Shown here in pieces: positions 23,039-34,585 of a stretch of DNA of 64,000 bases. This DNA is from Mauremys mutica. Taxonomy: Eukaryota > Chordata > Testudines > Geoemydidae. A program made the translations under genes and the position numbers. Under the pieces are notes generated by a model. That model saw nothing but the letters and a program-made list of their open reading frames with translations, did not search any database and was not told the origin of the DNA. Location of the stretch: the NCBI RefSeq assembly GCF_020497125.1, contig NC_059073.1, positions 9,135,225-9,199,224 on the forward strand. The letters are read 5' to 3'. Every line of letters starts with the position of its first letter. The stretch's first letter is position 1.

Positions 23039-23044
23039 AATAAA
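23039..23044 (+). terminator. Poly(A) signal of the LTR
   Basis: AATAAA followed by a GT/T-containing stretch (CAAGTGCCTTCGCTAC), as in an R-U5 boundary. Confidence 0.5.
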
Positions 23045-23160
23045 CCTGACCAAGTGCCTTCGCTACTGAATCAAGTCTGTGATTATTGGGCAGTTCGATC
23101 GGAGTCAGCTGTACGGGCTACCTGGCCAGAGCTAGTGCAGCACGCTGAGAGAACCACCCC

Positions 23161-24700
23161 CCCCACAGCCAACACCTGAAAACAGCACTACCTGTCGGAG
23201 CCCCAGTCATGAACCAAGACCACATTGTGCTAGGCCCTGTACAAACAGAAGAAGATCTGCCCTACCCTAAAAAGCTCACACTCTAAGTATAAAAGAAGAG
23301 ACAACCGAGGGATAGACAGGGACAGACTGGGGAGCACAAGGAAACAATGAGACAACATTGGTCAGGGGGATGGGCCCGGTCTGCCCAACCGTTGCCAAGT
23401 TTTTCAGTGGCACCATGGCAAAGATGAGCGCTCTCCCGCAGCAGTGAGTCCTGCAGCTGTATTTCAAGTTCTAAATTCCTAAGAGGAAAGTGAACAATGT
23501 TCTCCTCGGCTCTCTTTTCCCAACCACCTCTGCAAAGTCCCCTCCGTTAATCCCCTCCATCCCATCTTCTCCTATGCATGGGCTGTGATTTCTCATTTCC
23601 CCCTGAGTGTTCCCTCTCTCCTCCCCTGTGTGTTGGGCAGGAGCAGGGTGAGAAGAAGAACAAAATTAAGCTGACATTTGCCGGGGTGAGGGCATGAAAC
23701 TTTTATGGCACTGGAGAGAGAGCACAAAGGTCAGGCCCCCTCTGGCGAGAAGTACCTCATCAATCTCTCCCTCCTCCTTAAATGAGGAGTTGTTGTTTGT
23801 CAGCCATCTCCGCTCCTGTGGGAGTTAGCAGTCCCCTCCCCCCCGTGCATTAACAACTACATGTTCACACACAAGGCTTGGGGATCTGTATTATTTTCCA
23901 AAGCTGTATAAATAAATTGCCACTGAGGTCGGAGGACAGAGGACTGGGGGCAAAATGGCACGTCTGTTAGGACTGGCAAATGCTGCACATGTGAGTATGT
24001 GTCCTACTGTGATGCTAATGCACCAGGGCTGTTGCTTATCTGCCAGGCAACGACTTGGATGGATGCTGTTTATTTCCCTTCCCCTCTTGTAAATTGTGGT
24101 GGCACCCGGGATGATAGATAAAGATTTTACTGGAGGGAAATGGACCAGAAAATCCTCCTATGGAGATTAAAAAGGTCATTAGGTAACATCATGGTGACAT
24201 TCACCCTGGGCGCCCCTGCAGGGGGGCGGGCTGGGAATGCTCTTATCTGTGTTAGTGTGGGCTGAGGGACAGATGGATGAAGAGAGAGCCAGAGGCAGAG
24301 GAACAGACTCTTAGAGCACAAGGCAGGTGTGGACAGAGATGGGGAGAGGTGCATGCAAGGCCAGGTTCTCTTGGGAGGTCTGACCCCTTTGCACAAGGGG
24401 ACTGCAGGGAGCCATCACCTGGTGCGGAGGCAGTGTTTGTCGCTCCTATGCCACCACCCTGCTGCTATGCCTCACTGATTCCCAGCTAGCAGGTGGTCCC
24501 TGGAGGGCCATGGCCAGGTGGCCTATGTTAGACAGAGCAACCCCTAGGCTACTGTAACCAGTGCTAGGGTTCAGGCTGGGGAGGAAATCAAGGATCTGTC
24601 ACTGGCATCCAGGAGAGGATGTGACTGTAAGAGCCAGAGACAAAGGCAGGTTGCTTTTGTTTTCTTGTGCACACTTTTCCTTTCTCCTTGCATGCTGGGG
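23161..24700. other. No gene recognised
   Basis: Short frames only. Pyrimidine-rich around 23500-23640. No recognisable repeat. It could be an ordinary unique spacer. Confidence 0.45.
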
Positions 24701-24704
24701 TGTG

Positions 24705-24886
24705 GTAGAATCAAAGAATACCAGGGCTGGAAGGGACCTCAGGAGGTCATCTAGTCCAACCCACTGCTCAAAGCAGGGCCAATCCCCAGACAGATTTTTG
24801 TCCCAGATAATGGTTCCCTCAAGGATTGAACTCACAACCCTTAATTTAGCAGGCCAATGCTCAAACCACTGAGTTATCCCTCCCCC
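24705..24886 (-). mobile_element. Cry I-type SINE with a bird-type CR1 tail
   Basis: The minus-strand head GGGATAACTCAGTGGTTTGA and GGGTTGTGAGTTCAATCC keep A and B boxes. The tail (reading on the plus strand GAATCAAAGAATACCAGGGC and GACCTCAGGAGGTCATCTAG) differs from the tail of the copy at 16957-17140 and matches the other CR1 subfamily in this window. Confidence 0.88.
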
Positions 24887-25685
24887 TGTTGGTTACAGCA
24901 CATTAGAGAGACAAGGTGGATGAGGTAATATCTTGTAATGGACCAGCTGTGTGTATCTCAAAAGCTTGTCTCTGTCACCAACAGATGTTGGTCCAGTAGA
25001 AGATAATTACACACCTACCTTGTCTCTCTTAGCAGCTCCACTCATTTTGGCAGGTGGTGAGCTGCTGGTCTGCTGCACACGACTGTTCTATAAGGGGATT
25101 CTCTGCTCCGTGTTATTCCTTTCTCTCGGTTTTATTTTCTGCCCTGTTTCTATTTTGGGGGGAAATTCTTGGGTGCCGTTAATGAGATAGTTCGGCCTTC
25201 TACTCACAAAGGGGAAAGAGACGTGTCCTTGGGCCAGCAATGCAGGTACAGCGCTGGGTTCAAACACACACCACTCTGTTGATGCGACCCACTCCAGACC
25301 CACATCTAGCCAGGCTACACCAGTCCAGATCCCCTTACCCAGCTCGGCCATTGCATCTTGGTTCTACCCAGCCTGCTGTCTTCATCCTGGGCCTCCGTAC
25401 AGCTCTGTCCCTATGTGCCCACCCTTCTGTGCACCATTTCTTGCTTCTCTGGGCCTGGGGCTTTCTTCTGCAGAGCCGCATTGTAACTGCCTTTTGCTGC
25501 TTTGGGCTTCGATTCTAGTAATTTATCATGTTCGCTTTTACATTTTTCTTCTGTTCTCTGAAACACACTGAAAAACATCGACAGAGAAGCTTTCTGTGAT
25601 ATTTCTATCTAACAGACGTATAAAGCCCATATTTCTAGACTAAATGAGCCCATACAGTGAATTACGTATTTTATCCTACGAGGCA
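24887..25685. other. No gene recognised
   Basis: An imperfect repeat of the ACAGATGTTGG / CCAGTAGAAGATAAT type near 24980 is all I noted. Confidence 0.4.
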
Positions 25686-25687
25686 GA

Positions 25688-25802
25688 AAGGTACAATTAT
25701 CTCCATATTATGCATGGGAAACTGAGGCACAGAAAAACAGCCTGACTTGCCCAAAGTCACCTGTGCTACAGCAAGGAATTGAACCTGGGTCTTCGGCTCT
25801 CC
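25688..25802 (-). repeat. MIR SINE fragment
   Basis: GGGAAACTGAGGCACAGAAA, CTTGCCCAAAGTCACC and GAATTGAACCTGGGTCTTC are the reverse MIR core and its B-box side. Confidence 0.85.
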
Positions 25803-26510
25803 CAGTAATCACAGGACTTTCCCTCCTCACTGATCGGCCTCTATCTTTTCCCTCTAGATATTTGTGTAAATTGTAACTCTCAGCCCAGCGGTTGATATAA
25901 GGAGGACCCGTGTATTTTCCCATTCCAGTCCAGTCAATACTGTTGCAAACACACATGGTTAATGTGTATTTGCCTAATCCTTCCCACCAAGCGCCATTGA
26001 GTTGGTGATACCTTAGCCCCTAACGCAGAAGAAGTGGGCTACTCTCGAAATTACTAGGGTTCTCATGAGAGACAGTGTTGATAGTATCATGTGCCGTTGT
26101 GGCCGTCACACATTTCTGCACCCGTTGGAGCATTCAGCCCAGGAGATAGGGAACAATGCTGAAGAACCATATGGAATCAAACCTCAATTCACTGCTGGTA
26201 ATATAATTTCTTCTCTGATTCAAGTGGAACCTACTTAAATGAGCTGAGAGAAGGGTGCACCTCAGCGTGGCAAAAGAACTGGTTAGAGCCACTCGCTGTG
26301 CATAGGGCTGCATGAAATACTTGCAACAAAACTAAAGAGTCATCAAAAGCTTCATAAGGCGCTGATTCTGGGTTTATTTACACAGATTTTCCACTGTTCT
26401 AATTCCCCTGGCTTCCCGTGGAGTTACTCCCAATATACACCAGGAAAAGTAAGTTACTGTTGTATTACGGTCCGGAGGGCCATGCCAGATTTGAGAGCCC
26501 TGTTTTGTTG
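25803..26510. other. No feature recognised
   Basis: No recognisable frame or repeat. 26340-26480 has the TCCACTG...ACTCCCAATATACACC style of old palindromic repeats. Confidence 0.35.
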
Positions 26511-26512
26511 CC

Positions 26513-26830
26513 CATTGTTTATATACCTGGTGATAGGCCCTAGAATTTCACCCCCTGATTTTGGCATTAAGCCCATAACTTCTGTCTGAGCTAATGCAGG
26601 TCTTTTAAAAAGACACTCCGTCTCAATTTAAATATTTCAAAGGATGGAGAATCCACCAGATCAGTAGGTAAATTGTTCCGATGCTTAATTACCCTCACTG
26701 TTAAAAATGTGTATCTTATTTTCAGTCCAAATTTGTCTAGATTCAGCTTCTAGCCTGTACTGCTTTTGTTTCCTAGATTAACAAGTCATTTACTATCATA
26801 AGTTTTCTCCCCATGAAACATTTGGTCTTA
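26513..26830 (-). mobile_element. CR1 LINE 3' end, old
   Basis: On the plus strand, AGGATGGAGAATCCACCAGA, GTAAATTGTTCCGATGCTTA and TACCCTCACTGTTAAAAATG are the reverse of the CR1 C-terminal coding end. It has drifted considerably. Confidence 0.75.
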
Positions 26831-26834
26831 ACAT

Positions 26835-26955
26835 CTCTCTGTCTCAGTTTTCCCATCCGCAAGGGCGAATGACACTTACCTGCTTCACAGGCAGGGTGGT
26901 GAGACTGAATTAATTATCATTTGTAAAATGCATTAAGATCATTTGGTCGTAGAGG
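26835..26955 (+). repeat. MIR SINE fragment
   Basis: CTGTCTCAGTTTTCCCATCC with GCAGGGTGGTGAGACTGAAT, then AATGCATTAAGATC, in MIR order. Confidence 0.7.
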
Positions 26956-26964
26956 AAGGGTGGT

Positions 26965-27140
26965 CTGCTATGTAGGTGGCTAGCCTGGAACTTTAGACAC
27001 TAACATTCAATTCTCTGCTCTGCCACCGAGTTCCAGTGTGACTTGGGGCAAGTCACTTAGTCTTTCTGTGCTTGCATTCCCCATCTGGAAAGTGGAGGTC
27101 ACAGGCCTTCCCCAGGAGTTGAGTGGGTAAATATATTAAA
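26965..27140 (+). repeat. MIR SINE fragment
   Basis: TGACTTGGGGCAAGTCACTT is the MIR core, followed by TTCCCCATCTGGAAAG. Confidence 0.8.
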
Positions 27141-27830
27141 GTCCATGAGCTGCTTAGTGCTGTGACAACAGGGGCCAGATAAGCACATGAGATGGATGAA
27201 AGATGCTACGGAAAGGCCAAGCAGTGTCACTGTGTAGTTGAAAATCTGCAGTGTTTATAGAGAAACTGTTTCACTCAGTCTTTCGAGGGGTGAGTTTCAC
27301 TGTATATTTTGTACCCAGCATATTTTAAATCACTGCCTTCTCTGCTTTGCAAGAGTTTTATTTATTTATTTAATGGCTGACAGGTGGCTGTTTTTTCACA
27401 CTTGACTCTCTGATTTATAATTGTTACTCGGCCGGCTATGGCATATCCTTCTTATTTATGTCATGTGTCCTTCATTTTGAAGGCTAAGCTTATCAGTTTC
27501 TGGCCCTAAAGTATGATCTGCCCCATCATTTCTTCTAAAGCACTTAAGGGTGAAGAGAAGAGGATTGATACGATAAGATAAACATGGCTCAGAGAGACAC
27601 AAGGCTCTCAGCCTTCTGCAGATGGTGCAGATCTGAGTTCTACAATACACAGAAGACTGTACCATAGTGCAACACTCTTAGGCCCTGATCCAGCAAATCA
27701 CTTAAGCACATGCTTAACTTTAAGCACATGAGTAGTGTGCTTGACCCACGTGCAAAAATGAAAGACATGCTTTTTTGTTTAGCAGGACTGGAGCACTGAT
27801 GGTTTGCCCTGCAATAGCACCTTGCATCCA
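27141..27830. other. No gene; short palindromic repeat at 27681-27745
   Basis: 27681-27745 reads AGGCCCTGATCCAGCAAATC then AAGCACATGCTTAACTTTAA, a fold-back repeat related to 15242-15325. The rest is unassigned. Confidence 0.45.
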
Positions 27831-27834
27831 AGGA

Positions 27835-28222
27835 TCTCAATGCCTCATATCTCTCCTGTGAAGCAGGTTATTACTATAACCATTTCCTGATTGACTTAGA
27901 GTAGATAAAAGAGCTGGCCCAAGGTCACACACTGAATCAGTGTCAGAGTCAGGGGCGGCTCCAGGCACCAGCACCAAGCGCGTGCCTGGGGCGGCAAGCC
28001 ACTGGGGGCACTCTGCCGGTCGCCGCGAGGGCGGCAGGCAGGCTGCCTTCGGCGGCAGGCTGCCTTCGGAGGCATGCCTGCAGAGGGACCAGCAGATCCT
28101 CCGCAGGAAAGCCACCGAAGGCAACCTGCCTGCCGTGCTTGGGGCGGTAAAATGCCTAGAGCCGCCCCTGGTCAGAGTCATAGAACACGGGAATTCTGAT
28201 TCCTCAATCTATTGTTCTCACA
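27835..28222 (-). repeat. MIR SINE interrupted by a hAT element
   Basis: GGCCCAAGGTCACACACTG is the reverse MIR core. The repeat stops at 27949 where the hAT enters, and plausibly resumes after 28170 with GAATTCTGATTCCTCAATC. Confidence 0.7.
27950..28170. mobile_element. hAT MITE, family B
   Basis: The 221-bp element has TIRs CAGGGGCGGCTC and GAGCCGCCCCTG, perfectly inverted. An exact 8-bp duplication GTCAGAGT lies at 27942-27949 and 28171-28178. The inside has GCCTTCGGCGGCAGGC repeats. A shorter relative is at 49253-49383. Both need a transposase from elsewhere. Confidence 0.95.
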
Positions 28223-29490
28223 AAGACACATTTATATTCACCTGTCCCTCGATACAAGGCTGATGTCTGCCAGAGGGAAAAGTCATTGATGAGACAAGTT
28301 GGCCAAGAAGTCCAATCTGTGCTCTACAGGTTTTTCCGCATATGTGACAGGTGGTTGCTTGGAGAGAGCACAACTGCTGGCCAGGATGCTGCACACGTTC
28401 CTTCCTCTGCTGTTTCTCAGCCTCTTGAGCAAGCTGATTCCCTTCAAAACGAGCTGAGGCTGGGTGTCTGATGCATGGTGTGATGTCATTTCAGTCTGTT
28501 GCCAGCCAGCTCTTCCCAGTTCATAGGGTCAATGCCTCCCTTTTTAAGCTGTACTTTCAAAGTGTCCTTGTATGTTTCCTCTGTCCTCTGTGGATCCTCT
28601 TACCATGACTAAATTGAGAAAAGAGGACTTGCTTTGGAAGACAAGTATCAGCCATTCGTGCACAATGGCCAGCCCAGCAAAGTTAATCTTCACCTCAGTG
28701 CTGACGATGTTAGCTGCAGAGAATGCTGGCATTGTTGCGATGGTCTTCCCATCTGATATGGAGAATCTTCCTAAGGCAGCACTGTTGGTACCACTCCAGA
28801 CACTTCAGATGACTTTGCTTAAGATGGCTACTGACAAAGACACTATACCTCCTCCTAAGAAGCAGACCAGCTTAAGGAATTCAATTCCGGTGCTATGCCA
28901 ATAGACATTTAACAGGCACTTCTTAAGGCATACTTTGCTGCCAAAGTCAAGAATTTGGAGACAAGTTTGAGCCTGAGCTTATATTTTCTGCAGCATCTTT
29001 GTGATGCTGGTCCACGAAATAGTGTGTGCAGGCCCAAAGGTTGATTTCCAAAAGGGTTAAATTGGCTATTTCTGTTGAGCCCCATGGTATATCAGATGGA
29101 GGAGGATAATTGGCCAGAAACTATGAGAGGTGGGGCTAAGGAGATATAATGCTTCCTCCATCCTGGAGCATTTCACCCCAGTCAGGGACCTAAGTCTATT
29201 CTGGCACAGGTGGCAATTCCTGTTAAGGTGAAGTAAATTAAGGATGCCCAATACTTTCTATCAAAAGACCCTGTTTTCAGTATCTTATAACTTTGCCAAA
29301 CTTTAACCAGTCAGGCAGAAATATTCCAGAGTGGGTGTCTGCCTCAGACTTTTTTTTATTTTGTTTGAAAATGTAGGCAAAAAACTGTTCTCAAAATCAG
29401 GCTGGAAAAATACATTGTTTAGCTCATTTTTAAAAGAAAATGAATCTTACAACCATTTCATTGAGAACCTCTAATCCCTCCGTGCATTGG
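28223..29490. other. No gene recognised; possible degraded repeat 28280-29000
   Basis: 28280-29000 has coding-like open stretches on both strands but no motif I can name. 29340-29450 is AT-rich with AAAAAT blocks as in the palindromic repeat at 12.8 kb. Confidence 0.35.
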
Positions 29491-29494
29491 AGCA

Positions 29495-32130
29495 AAGATT
29501 GAAATTTGGCAGGGAGTTATCCCCCGATTGTATAGAACTCTGTCATATCCCCCCTTAATCGTCTCTTTTCTAAGATGATCAACACTAATCTTTTTAGTCT
29601 CTCCTCTTATGGAAGCCATTCCATACCCTTGATCATCTTTCTTTCCCTTCTCTGAATCTTTTCCAGCTCCAATATCTTCTTTTTGAGATGGGGCAACCAG
29701 AACTGGACACAGGATTCAAGACGTGGGTGCACCATGGATTTATGTAGTGGCATTACGATCAGTTCTATCTTGTTTTCTATCCCTTTCCTAATGGTTCCTA
29801 ACATTCTGTTAGCCTTTTTAACCACTGCTGCTCATCGAAATGACATTTTCAGAGAATTATCCAAGGTTACTCCAAGATCTCTTTCTTGATTGCTAACAGT
29901 TATTTTAGAATCCATCATTATGTATGTGCAGTTGGGGTTATTTTTTCCAATATGCATTACTTTGTACTTATTAATGTAAAATTTCATATGCCATTCTGTG
30001 GCTCGGTCACCCAGTTTTGTGAGATCCCTCTTGTAACTCTTCGCAGTTGGATTTGGACTTAACCATCTTGAATACTTTTGTATCATCAGCAAATTTTACC
30101 ACTTTCTACTGTTCACCCCATTTCGCAGATCATTAATGAATGTATTGAACAGCACAGGTCCCAGTACAGATGTTTGGGGGACCCTTACCATTTATTCCTA
30201 CATTTTGTTTCCTGTCTTTTAACCAGTTACTGATCCATAAAAGGACTTTCCCTGTTACCCCAGGTCTACTTAGTCTCCTTAAGAGCCTTTGGTGAGGAGC
30301 CTCATCATAGGCTTTCTGAAAATACAAGTTGTGACATACCCAGGGCACAATCTGGACTGATGAAGAGCTGGATCCCCTCAGTGCTGCAACCTGGGGTGCC
30401 TTTTACACTGCTTTGCTGTGAGAGCTACCACTCCTGGTCTGCCCACACACAGCCTGTATGTAAGTTTCCCCCAATATACCATATGAGCACGTTCGCTAGC
30501 CAGTGACACCAGCAAACTCCCAGACTTTCCACAGAAATGTAGGTCTTGTATTGCCCAGCCCTCTCCTGGACAATAGAAGCTCATATAAAGTCCACCATTT
30601 TATTAATAGAAAATGATATGCACAAATCCTGTTATCTCAAATGGAATTTCCCAAGTACTTCAGTTCAAACACCCTGGTTTAGATAAAACTATAAAACAAG
30701 TTTATTAAGAACAAAGAGAGAGTTTAAGTGAATGCAAACAATGAGGCATAAGAGTCAGAATAGGTTACAAGAAAAATAAAAGTAAAATGCATCTAATGCC
30801 TAAGTTAACAAGCTAGGTGAATTCAAAGCAAAGTCTCTTTCACCACATGTTTCAGCCATCTTACTGGCTGACTTTCCTTCAGTCAAGATCCCGACCCCAG
30901 TTCACTGCTGCTTCCTTTGTTCTTCAGGTGTTGTGGATGATGTAGATAGAGAGAAATGGAGAGATAATTTGGGGCATATATTATCCCTTCTTAGAGTTCT
31001 CTCTCTTCTTTGACAAGCATCTCCAGCTGAGGTTCAGGAGGCAGAAAGTCTGTGTGGATGGGAACCCCAAACTGTTTCTTTGTCGAGATGCATGTTTTTG
31101 CTCAGACCCTCTTTCCTGCAAAAGAATGGCCACTTAACCAGGTGGTGGTCCATTTGATTTCATTGACACCTGGCTTAGGCATTAGCTTTTCCTTTATCTC
31201 TGAGGAACTGGTTTGTGACTGCTTCCCAGATTTGGAACATGTTTTAGTAATACCATACAGAGGAACCTTATAACTTTTTACATACAATGTTGCCATACAT
31301 ACTTTACCAGGACAATAACGATCAGCAAATTATGAGTTTTTAAATGATACCTCACAATGCATATTTTGTACAAAGTTTATCATAATCCTATGAAAGGGGT
31401 GAACATAAGGAAACGGACTGTCACTCAAGTCCACTATATTGACTGAATCACCCCTATCCACATGCTTCTTGACACTCTCTGGGAATTCTAATAGATTGAT
31501 GAGGCATGGATTCCCTTAACCAAAGCTGTGCTGAGTCTTCCCCACCAAATCATGTTCATCTATGTGTCTGATAATTCTGCTCTTTACTATAGTTTCTACC
31601 AATTTGTCTGGTACTGAAGTCGGGCTCCCCAGCCTGTAATTGCCAGGATTGCATCTGTAACCCCGTTTAAAATTTGGTGCTACATTAGCTACCCTCCAGT
31701 CATCTTGTACAGAGGCTGATTTAAGAGAGAGGTTACATACCACAGCTAGTAGTTCTGCAATTTCATATCTGAGTTCCTTCAGAATTCTTGGGTGAATCCC
31801 ATCTGGTCCTGGTGACTTATTAGTGTTTAATTTATCGATTTTTGTTCTAAAACCTCTTCTATTGACATGCCAATGTGATCCGGTACTTTAGATTTGTCAC
31901 TCAACAAGAATACTTCTTCTGTGGCTATCTCCCACTCATCCTCTGCACTGAAGACAAATGCAAAGAATTCATTCAGCGTCTCTGCAATGGTGTTGTCTTC
32001 CTTGAGTGTTCCTTTAGTACCTGTGTCACCTAGTGGCCCCACTGCCTGTTTGGCAGGGCTTCTGCTTCTGATGTACTTGTCGTGCTGTTAGTTTTTACAT
32101 CTTTAACAAGATGCTGCTCAAATTCTCTCT
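29495..32130 (-). mobile_element. CR1 LINE, long copy split by an LTR
   Basis: The minus strand carries several CR1 ORF2 blocks in order from 32130 downward. Near 31800-32100 is the RT N-terminal part. At 31516-31743 are DDWRVANVAP and RCNPGNYR. After the LTR, FQKAYDEAPHQRLLRRL is at about 30270-30330. Then come [25 protein letters not shown] (29950) and SMVHPRLESC (29730). Stops and shifts separate them. It is 5'-truncated and dead. Confidence 0.92.
30330..31425 (-). mobile_element. Solo LTR inserted in the CR1
   Basis: The CR1 is cut within the codons before FQKAY, and the 5-bp target CAAGT is duplicated (30325-30329, 31426-31430). The 1096-bp insert has near-inverted ends (TGTGAC, GTCACT). 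On the minus strand a poly(A) signal AATAAA lies at 30701-30706. No gag, pol or env is present. The size and 5-bp duplication fit an endogenous-retrovirus solo LTR. Confidence 0.78.
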
Positions 32131-32175
32131 ACATCTTCAAAGGGAAGGGCCGTAGCCACTTGTGGTAGAGGAGTA

Positions 32176-32560
32176 CAGTCAAACCTCGCAATAATGTGCC
32201 CCGCCATAATGCGAAATCACATATAATGCGATCATAAGTTGACTCCCCTTTAAGGCCTAATACCAGTGGTCCTCAACACCATGGCAGGGGAGAGAAGCTG
32301 CGGCCCCGCGCCTGCCGGGGACAGAGAACTCCAAGGCTGCGGGCGCCGGTGCTCTCTGTCCCCGGCAGGCGCGGGGCCGTGGCTTCTCTCCTCCGCTGGG
32401 CACTAGGGGCACTAGGCACTAGGCGGCGCACATCAATGCACCACGTTGGGAACCACTGACTTAAACTGACCGGCTTGAAACCCCGCTATACCGCGACCCC
32501 GCATTTATCGTGATAGAACTTTTTGGACCCCAAACGTCGCGTTATAGCAGGGTTTCACTG
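32176..32560. mobile_element. Tigger/pogo-like DNA element
   Basis: The left end CAGTCAAACCTCGCAATAAT and the right end, inverted, CAGTGAAACCCTGCTATAAC are related TIRs, flanked by TA on both sides (32174-32175, 32561-32562). Non-autonomous. It is interrupted by a nested element at 32264-32458. Confidence 0.82.
32264..32458. mobile_element. Nested hAT-like element with a GC-rich hairpin
   Basis: The ends CAGTGGTCCTCAAC and, inverted, CAGTGGTTCCCAAC resemble hAT TIRs. The 8-bp flanks are CCTAATAC and ACTTAAAC, which match only partly, so the duplication is eroded or was never exact. Arms 32289-32326 and 32354-32391 (38 nt, about three mismatches) form a strong hairpin. Confidence 0.7.
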
Positions 32561-32651
32561 TAATTCCATTAGCTGATAGTGGTAGGCTGTTCTACTCTTG
32601 TATGAGCCAGTTCTTGGAAAGGGAAACACCCTTAGCTAATGGGTTACACCT

Positions 32652-32756
32652 ATAGGGACAGTCCCAATTTCAGGGTCTTTTTCTTATATAGGCTCCTATA
32701 CCCCCCCACCCCAACCCGTCCTGATTTTTCACACTTGCTGTCTGGTCACCCTAACC
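32652..32756 (+). mobile_element. hAT MITE end fragment
   Basis: TAGGGACAGTCCCAATTTC, a C-rich run and then CACACTTGCTGTCTGGTCAC leading to CCCT is the right-hand end of a common turtle MITE whose inverted start would read AGGGTGACCAGACAGC. The left end is missing or eroded. Confidence 0.65.
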
Positions 32757-33135
32757 TCTACGCACATGCCTACTGTGCCTAATTGCAAATCCAGCCCTGC
32801 CAGAGGCAAGAAGCCACGGGCAGCTTCCCCCAGCTCCATGCAGGGAATGGGGAGGGGAGAAGCCCTGGGTGGCTTCCCCTGCTCCCAGTGGGGAATGGGG
32901 AACAGAGGTGGGGCAGCCCACCTGGAGCCTTGGAACCTGCGGGGCAGCCAGACTCCTGGCTGGGCTCTCAGCTCTCCACACTGCCTTACTTCCGTCCATG
33001 GAAGCGCTCCTGGAGAGGACGCACACCACTGACCCAAGGAAGATATTATGGACATGCACCATCACAGTAATTACTGCAGTGGCTGTAAGTCAACCTAATA
33101 TCATTCGACTGACACTTCTAGTGTAGCCATACCCT
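32757..33135. mobile_element. Possible MITE, right end recognisable
   Basis: The end CTAGTGTAGCCATACCCT near 33118-33135 is a known kind of MITE terminus (compare 4286-4580). The GC-rich body 32790-33000 yields overlapping frames on both strands, which I treat as chance. Confidence 0.45.
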
Positions 33136-34135
33136 AAGATTCCTATAGGTTAAAACCCTTCCTTGGACTCATCCAGATGAGGTGGAATGTGCCTCAGTGA
33201 ATTGATATTGTGTGCGCCTATAAACCACGACAAAGGTTTGTGTAGATGGACATGGTCCATGTTAATATCAGTATCAAGTATTGCGAGGCTTTGCTATTCT
33301 TTACAGTTATCAACAGTCTTCTGCAGAATGTGTTCCCTCTCCCCCCGTCGCCCGCACCCAGTCATAAGCTTTGATCAAAGGAAGCATATGACTGAATTAG
33401 CTTTTTTACTCTGAAATGGAAAAGCTCCTCTCATAAGATATTTTCCACTGGGATAAATTAATTTTTTTTAAATCTGTTTTACATGCATTCGTTTTAAGAC
33501 TAATTTCCTCCTTCGGAATGTTAAACAAGGGGATAGAATTGAAGAGCTCATTTGTCAGCCTTGGATGAACTTCATGCTGATGTCTGATGCGCAGCATCGC
33601 TCCCCGACAAGAGGAAGGGAGAAGAAAGAAATATCAAGGCAGCAATATGAAAAAGGAATCCAGTATATATATATACATTGAGTGCGCAGGAGGGAGTACT
33701 GTACAGTTATTAAATCCTTTCTCTGGGATAAAGCATCCGTAGCAGCAATCGTAAAACAAACACAGACCGAAAGAAACAAAAGCTAAAGCTATGAGAACGA
33801 ATGGGGCCACCTTAGAAAAGGATGGAAGACAGATGTTTGGGCACAGTTACCAGTGTCTTTACCATGGCAGATGTATCCCATCCTTGGGATGGCTGCGTTT
33901 CAGTGCTAGCTGAAATGATAGTTCTACACTGTATAATACATGGCTGACTTTATTATGTGCAGTCTGAAAGCCAAAGGCCTGAACTTACAACAGGAATAAT
34001 GGAAGGATTGGGGGATCGCTGTCACCAAGGCTTTCAGAGAGGTAAATAATGCACTTGCATTGTTATCTATTTACAATCTAGATATACAATGATAGGTATT
34101 GGTATTAAGTAGGAGAAAATAAGTTCTATCCTGTG
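33136..34135. other. No gene recognised
   Basis: AT-rich with a short (TA)n run near 33665-33675. No repeat or domain recognised. Confidence 0.45.
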
Positions 34136-34137
34136 GA

Positions 34138-34275
34138 GATTGGCCATGGTGTCTCAGATTTCTCATCTGCAACATGGGGATAATGAAACCAGACAGAGCA
34201 GTGGTGAGGGGCATAAGAACACTCTGAGATCCCTGAATGACGGGTGTCACAACAGTGCAAAGTATTAGTATTAAT
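34138..34275 (+). repeat. MIR SINE fragment
   Basis: TCAGATTTCTCATCTGCAAC then ATGGGGATAATGAAACC and AGTGGTGAGGGGCATAAGAA follow MIR order. Confidence 0.65.
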
Positions 34276-34585
34276 GTGTCATGGGAAAAGAGATCAAGCA
34301 TTCCTGATTCCCACTCCTCTGCTCAGCCCAGTAGACCATTGTGTGTCTTTTTCTCTTGTTTAAAACTTGCAAGAGACCCAGCGACCATTGTAATCTTTGT
34401 GTTCCAAGAAGCAGATTTGGTAGTGGCTGCATTGGACTAGATGGAGTGATGTTAGATTTGCAAACTCCGGACCACAAAAAGGACAACAAACGCTTTGCAA
34501 AAACATTCCAACTCTCACTGATGCCAACTAAATACTACAAGTTTTCCCCTCACATAAACAACATTTTTATGATTTTGCCTTAAAC

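Larger units (their letters stand above)
22495..23160 (+). mobile_element. Solo LTR-like retroelement sequence
   Basis: A TATAAAG box at 22884-22890 is followed 150 bp on by AATAAA at 23039-23044, giving a U3-R-U5 order on the plus strand. A possible start is TGAGGCCTGGACC near 22499. The 3' end is unclear, near the CAGTTCGATCGGAGTC block at 23090 or the C-run at 23155. No coding region follows, so it is a solo LTR or an LTR fragment. Confidence 0.6.
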
